From: Synura sp. LO234KE
Taxonomy: Eukaryota > Sar > Synurophyceae > Synurales > Mallomonadaceae
Direction of reading: 5' to 3'
NCBI GenBank assembly: GCA_015143735.1
Contig: VKHC01000479.1
Span: forward strand, 1-11,717
DNA: 11,717 nucleotides
In this document: in pieces, positions 7,413-11,717 of the stretch
Layout: each line of letters begins with the position of its first letter
Position numbering within the stretch: the first letter of the stretch is position 1
Program-made: the position numbers and the translations under genes
Notes under the pieces: model-generated
Seen by the model: only the letters and a program-made list of their open reading frames with translations
Database searches by the model: none
Told to the model about the DNA's origin: nothing

Positions 7413-8682
7413 ATGAAAGGACTTTGGTATCAAAGCCTTCAGGTTTCAAAGCTTTTATATTTTTTTCTAGCCCTTTAATTGCATTGTTCATTTAGGGATT
7501 CCATCTCAATAGCTGGAAAGGAGACGAAAATCTTATCAAAGAGATAGTTGAAAAAAATACTGGTTCTGTGGAATCAAAAAAGGCGGCTCCTATTGTTAGT
7601 GAATCACCAGAGCCTGTCAAATCAGGAAATATTGATGATGGAGCTAGTGTAAATTATTTTGTAAATGTGTTAAGGGAGATTTTCCGGATAGACAGGTAGC
7701 AAAGCAATATATATTTACTTGAATGTTTTCATGAATATTACTTGACTATCCAGACAAGCCCCTGAAATCAAATTGCATTATTCTTCTTGTGGGCTCTCTG
7801 AAAGTACCCATGAACATATAACTTCGAAATCACCTGTTTCACTAGATCCTAAATTGGCAGTCCAAGTAGCGAATACAGCCGACCGCACTGATTATATTTC
7901 AAACGGTTTAGTTCACAAAGTTGAAAAAGTGAGCGACAATTGCACAGATGGGGAAAATGAGGTTTATGGTGAAGCAAAGTTTGCTTTTCCTTGTCAACCA
8001 TCGTCGCGTACAACGCAAGAAACCGAACTTACTACTTCACCGGAAAATACAAAAACAAATACCTCTGTTTCTCCTTCGGGTATTGAGGATGATAACCAAG
8101 CATATCTTTCCGGCATGTTTCATATTCGAACGTCGCCGCGAAGACCTGCAGCAGCATCCAAAAAAACAGCATTATGCAGTGGCTGCAACTTGATCTTCGC
8201 TATTGGGGAGTTCCAAGACATGCAGATTATCAACATCAAGCGAAATAGTCCAGCGTACTGTAGGGTATGTGCGGAGAACGACGTCAGTCACCAAGGTAAA
8301 CCAAAGCATTTTCTTTCCTATAATTCTTAACCTTCCCTTCATACTATCCTATATATACTATACTATATGGAGAACAGGTTTGACTCTTGGAGACCGGCCT
8401 CGATTAAAATACCGCACGGTGAATAAGCCATCTAAACGTCCGGTGCTGGAAGTGGCGATTCCTAACACAAACACAAACGTTTCGGAGTCAAGGTTGGCGA
8501 ATATCCGTCCATGGGCAGGACGAGATGAGCACCCGCTCCCAAGTGATAGTCCCGAGTCCGCACACGAACCCTTCCAGTTACAAACGCCTCCCAGACAGCG
8601 CCCTCCGGTGGAGATAGTGACACAAGATAATCAAACGCCGTCTGCCACTCCTCTTGGTAGAGAGCCCTCTTCTACTTCCTAG
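7413..8682 (+). CDS. Uncharacterised disordered protein with CxxC-x24-CxxC motif, 4 exons
   Basis: Unrecognised gene. Proposed exons: 7413-7442, 7496-7695, 7754-8295 and 8378-8682, giving 358 aa. Introns of 53, 58 and 82 bp have GT-AG ends, and every join keeps frame (for example RIDR|QAPEI and SHQ|GLTLG). Exon 1 (MKGLWYQSLQ) is the least certain, with donor GTTTCA. The N-terminal two-thirds is charged and rich in Ser/Thr/Lys/Glu, probably disordered apart from NYFVNVLREIF (about 66-76). A basic patch (RTSPRRP, 202-208) precedes Cys218, Cys221, Cys246 and Cys249, which could bind one zinc ion in a small treble-clef-like fold (inference). The C-terminus is rich in Pro and Gln. No catalytic motif is visible. 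It starts 173 bp from the oppositely oriented kinase. The stop at 8682 may be bypassed by a donor at 8657, so the 3' end is uncertain. Confidence 0.7.
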
Positions 8683-8845
8683 AACTACCGGCGTCTGCTT
8701 CGTTATCATGTTATTATAATTCGTATTCAAACAAATTTTAAGTGTAGACGCCCGAATCACTCCATGAGTTGTCTTAGCCTAAGCTTTCCCCAATCTCATT
8801 CCTGCTCTGCCTGTATCCCATCTTCAGTTTCCTTCTCTTTTCCAG
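8683..8845 (+). other. 3' UTR or intron, ending in a strong splice acceptor
   Basis: AT-rich at first, then a long pyrimidine tract (TTTCCTTCTCTTTTCCAG, 8828-8845) typical of a 3' splice site. Paired with GTAGAG at 8657 it makes a 189-bp intron joining the CxxC gene in frame to the next exon. Otherwise it separates two genes. Confidence 0.5.
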
Positions 8846-10660
8846 AAACTCCACCAATGCAAGACCCTCACCCCAATCCCGACCCGAATCCACAACCACT
8901 CCCTACATCGCCACCACAACCATATCCTTCGCTTCAACTTCAACCCAGCCGAGAATCCTCTCCGAATACAATTGCCAGTGGGCGGGCCCTCGACTTCCCC
9001 CCCGCGACACCAGACAGACTCCGGAGCTTCCCACTTCGATTGATCTCGATCTGGACCCGAATCTGGTAAGTCCTCGTCCTTCAAACCCCGCCGTTCTCCC
9101 ACCACCTGCACACTCTCGATACATATCTGGAATCTGCATACAATGCGATCTAACGAGGTCTCGGTTACAATATTATCGAATGTGGTCCCCCTTGTGTAAC
9201 GTTGCGGTTATATGCCCCGTCGTGTGTGCAGTTGTGGACAGCCTTCTCCCACCGCCTGCGCATACTCGCCATGAGAACCGCCGGAGTAGATGACGCCTGG
9301 CCGAAGACCCTGCGGCCCTGGACCACCCATGTCCTCCCGCCCTCCCCCTCCCGGCTACCTGAGGTGACCTGCAGTTGGTTGGTGGGGGGCGCCGATGCAT
9401 GTTGCCAATCTTTCTTTGCTCTTACTTTTCTCCACGTAACGTTCTTTGTGCATGTTGTGCCAATTATTGTATTCCTTTACTGATTGCTGCCACCGTAAGG
9501 ACATGTACCACGTGTATTCGAACCTTCTGTATTTGTCATGTCATGGTCGTCGCCATAACATACTGCAGGTTCTGGCGAAGAAGCAGGCGACTTTACAGGG
9601 CGTACGAGCGCTTCGTGAAACGGCTTCGTTGTTGGTGCACATCACACGTCTGCACAAGCAACTGATGCGGGCTGTAGATGTAGCCTACTTCCGAGAGACC
9701 ACCCAATTGCTCTGTCAGGAGGCATTTTATGAAGCGCTGCAGTTGGTGTCCTCAGATGACAACGAACAGGGCACCGTGGAGGGTGTGGTCCAATCGAGGG
9801 GTACGGGAGGGCAGGTGGAGCTAGGCCCACTGAGGCGCAGGCTGTACGCTGTACGCTGTGAAAGGAGATGTCCGTTGCCCCGAGCCGGGATCAGAGAGAT
9901 TTACTCCGACCTGCTCGTACCTGCTCTTCTCCAGGTGCTTTCCTCATCCCCGAACCATACTCATTTCTGGTTTAATAGAAAGGTCGTAGTTTTCAAGAGC
10001 AGTGGTGTTAACGACGCGACATGTTGAGGTGTATTGTGCCTCTTATTGTATGTACCAAATTTCTCCCCAGGCCCACCTGTTCTTTCGAGTGCGGCTCAGC
10101 AAACAGAAGTTGGTGTACCCGGTGAAGGACTACCCGGAGGACGGAGAGCCCGTGTACGTCATCGTGTTTTCTTACCCGGGTCCGGGCGGAGGCGCGGGTC
10201 AATTCTCCGTGGATCGGCTTGGAAGCGCTTCGCCGTTGGTTGAGGAGGTGGGTTTGCGCTGTCACCCGTGACTCATGTACCCATCCATGCCTACGTGGAT
10301 TGTCCTGCGCCCACTTTACAGAACACATTGTCAATATCGCCCGTTCTTCCTATCCATATTCACCACTACATGTGGTGTCCCGTACCCACTTCTCAGATCA
10401 TATTATGTCTATGTCGAGTACTGGTGCTTCCTGTGGCCTGCAGATGGGCACAGCATGCCGCTGAATGTCTGGATAAGGTATGTGTGCAACCTCTTCGCCT
10501 GTCTTTTGACGGACTTAACTGGTATATTGCGTCTCGTGACCGTTTCCAGATTGCAGTTGAGGCATCTCTGGATAAGTACGGTAGGCCACCGCCGGTTCTG
10601 AAGTCCAAGACAACGTTTCCAGACATAGATACAGATCCACAATTTTCATACATCTCTTGA
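8846..10660 (+). CDS. Unrecognised multi-exon gene or 3' continuation of the CxxC gene
   Basis: A chain of GC-rich exons in one compatible reading: 8846-9065 (ending TSIDLDLDPNL before GTAAGT), 9232-9363 (LWTAFSHRLRILAMR), 9569-9934 (VLAKKQATLQGVRALRETAS, strongly helical), 10071-10267 (AHLFFRVRLSKQKLVYPVKD), 10444-10477 (WAQHAAECLDK) and 10550-10660 (IAVEASLDKYGRPPP to the TGA). Acceptors are good (CTGCAG, CTCCCCAG, TTTCCAG). Donors at 9364, 9935 and 10268 (GTGACC, GTGCTT, GTGACT) are weak, and GTGGGT at 10248 is an alternative that breaks the frame to the next exon. The helical part of exon 3 suggests a coiled or bundle protein; no family can be named. It is more GC-rich at third codon positions than the CxxC exons, which may mean a separate gene. 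The 5' end is unknown, so the model is partial. Confidence 0.45.
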
Positions 10661-11213
10661 ACACTTGTGACTTCCTATGCATTGAAACGTTATGGATGCA
10701 TATTTTGCATGGGTCGGAGTGAATTTCGGGTCAAAAACTTGGCCAGGCTGTTGTTATCGATGTTTTATGTGGTGGTAATTTAGAAAGGCTTAAATCCATA
10801 AGTTAGTAACCGGATTCCTTCAGAGGCGTGAAAAGGACTTCTGTATAATTTCTCCACCTCGCTACCATTGCATTAATTTATTGGGAAAACGGATTGAAAT
10901 ATTCCCATTGAAGAAAAATCTTGTTTTCTTCCTTTTAAAAAGACTAAGAGTTGGTATGCCAAAGTAATTGCGTTCTAAGTTTTATAATAATTCAAATGAA
11001 GATTTATCATGGTAATTTGAAGACATATTTTATTTCATGTAGATTTTTCGAGATCGAGGATCTGCTTGCACGCTGCTTGTACCATGTCTATCACATTCCC
11101 CTCTCATCTGTTTTCCTCTCTTAGTCGAGCCCATCATAATGGTATGTAAGTAAACTCCTCAATTTTAGTAGTTTCGTTAAGCCAACGACCATCGGTGGAC
11201 TAAAATTTTTACT
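10661..11213. other. AT-rich intergenic region
   Basis: No open frame of useful length on either strand. At 11139-11150 an ATG is followed directly by GTATGTAAG, which could be a minimal first exon with a splice donor, preceded by a pyrimidine-rich stretch (11095-11123). No matching downstream exon is found in the window, so it is not called as a gene. Confidence 0.5.
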
Positions 11214-11517
11214 CTATAGAATCGGTGTAGAGTAACCGTAAATAGAGTGGTAGAATGACCGTAAATGGAATTCTTTTTGTGGGTTCTAAAAACGGGCTAC
11301 GCGCTCAAAAATAGAAAGGCACTATAGGGAACACTCCTCTATAGAATTTTTCTATACAGTGGTTCTAAAGAAAGAATTTTCTATAGAGTTTTGCTAAAGA
11401 ATTACGCTATAGAGCGAGTGGTTCTAAATCACCGTAAAAAGAGTTGTTCTGAAGAGAGAATGCCGTAAAAAGAGTACTAGCTTTAGTATTTCCGTAGATA
11501 GGATGCGGTAAAAAGAA
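11214..11517. repeat. Degenerate short-repeat array (CCGTAAAAAGAG / GGTTCTAAA / CTATAGAG)
   Basis: Three short motifs recur in about 300 bp. CCGTAAAAAGAG-type copies start at 11236, 11259, 11432, 11463, 11492 and 11506, the last four at steps of 31, 29 and 14 bp. GGTTCTAAA occurs at about 11282, 11361 and 11421, with a variant at 11446. CTATAGAG or CTATAGAA occurs near 11214, 11338, 11381 and 11408. The array also contains a 10-bp inverted repeat (CTCTATAGAA at 11337-11346, TTCTATAGAG at 11379-11388). It looks like a decayed minisatellite or the subterminal repeats of a transposon. Confidence 0.65.
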
Positions 11518-11717
11518 CCCTACCCCTAAGCTCTATTCCAGCGCGGTGCTAGGAACTAGACAGAGCCACTTAGATAACCAAAATGTGTTGGAATATTCGC
11601 TATCGCTCACGAATACTATGTATAAGGTACAGACAAAGATTCTTAACAACCAGATAATTAATTAATTGTGTGCTGACGCAATGAAAAATGGATATGGATC
11701 CAAGGGACGCATGAAAA
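11518..11717. other. AT-rich end of window; no feature
   Basis: No open frame or RNA gene seen. TGTGTTGGAATATT (near 11584-11597) is the reverse complement of the right end of the possible LTR (5584-5597), which hints at another LTR edge but may be chance. Confidence 0.4.

Noticed and set aside
7948-8193. + frame of 81 codons inside the CxxC gene
   Set aside because: It is a shadow frame within exon 3 of the spliced gene, lacks matching splice phases and shows no domain.
9087-9270. Similar segments TTCTCCCACC(A/G)CCTGC near 9091 and 9242
   Set aside because: Similarity covers only about 30 bp of pyrimidine-rich sequence, and a duplication cannot be told from chance.
8824-9400. Minus-strand frames 8824-9111, 8903-9139 and 9173-9400
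   Set aside because: They are Arg/Gly-rich shadows of GC-rich + exons. Splice acceptors and phases support the + strand.
10305-10425. Apparent duplicated segment (CCCACTTTACAG... and CCCACTTCTCAG...)
   Set aside because: Both look like alternative splice-acceptor-like sequences with low identity outside a short core; too weak to call a repeat or an exon pair.
10008-10653. Minus-strand frames 10008-10334, 10393-10653 and 10409-10642
   Set aside because: They are antisense to exons that have good + strand acceptors and a clean terminal exon, and they show no domain.
1-11717. tRNA, rRNA, CRISPR or bacterial-type operon signals
   Set aside because: No cloverleaf-like segment, conserved rRNA stretch or regular repeat-spacer array was seen, and the gene structure is eukaryotic.

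Overview
The window looks like nuclear DNA of a eukaryote. Genes are split by short GT-AG introns (53-205 bp), and there is no operon or ribosome-binding-site layout. The best-conserved gene is a CaMKI-type protein kinase whose catalytic domain (for example YPPFDDDNQ, EFHEEYW and LLASTDDDADIKLADFGFA) resembles stramenopile kinases, especially diatom ones. Decayed Ty1/copia retrotransposon fragments fit that kind of host. The lineage is an inference from remembered family features, not from a search.

Left half (about 1-5600): no intact gene is recognisable. It is a graveyard of mobile elements. A decayed Ty1/copia integrase runs on + at about 523-870. A second diverged copy of the same integrase segment lies at about 3070-3400, offset by about 2.38 kb. 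Between them is a GC-rich block of about 2.2 kb (873-3060) with broken open frames on both strands, including weak retroelement-like motifs on -. AT-rich debris follows. A GC-rich, hairpin-rich insert-like segment of 558 bp (4410-4967) is bounded by an exact 15-nt direct repeat and carries an open frame of 127 codons on -. A possible solo LTR (TGTTGG...CCAACA) sits at 5085-5595.

Right half (5866-10660): this is the gene-bearing part. A four-exon CaMK-like kinase (- strand, 7239 to 5866, 357 aa as modelled) starts MGCAQSS, a classical N-myristoylation plus palmitoylation signal, and ends in a basic calmodulin-binding-like helix. It is transcribed divergently, from a 173-bp intergenic region, from a multi-exon + strand gene at 7413 that encodes an unrecognised, mostly disordered protein with a C-x2-C-x24-C-x2-C motif. 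That gene may stop at 8682, or may splice into a further chain of GC-rich exons (8846-10660) of unknown function.

Right end (10661-11717): AT-rich and gene-poor. It holds a degenerate array of short A/T-rich repeats (CCGTAAAAAGAG, GGTTCTAAA and CTATAGAG motifs, 11214-11517). I found no CRISPR array, rRNA or tRNA gene. No coherent new multi-gene system could be demonstrated. The best leads are the lipid-anchored CaMK, its divergent uncharacterised CxxC partner, and the repeat-bounded hairpin segment.
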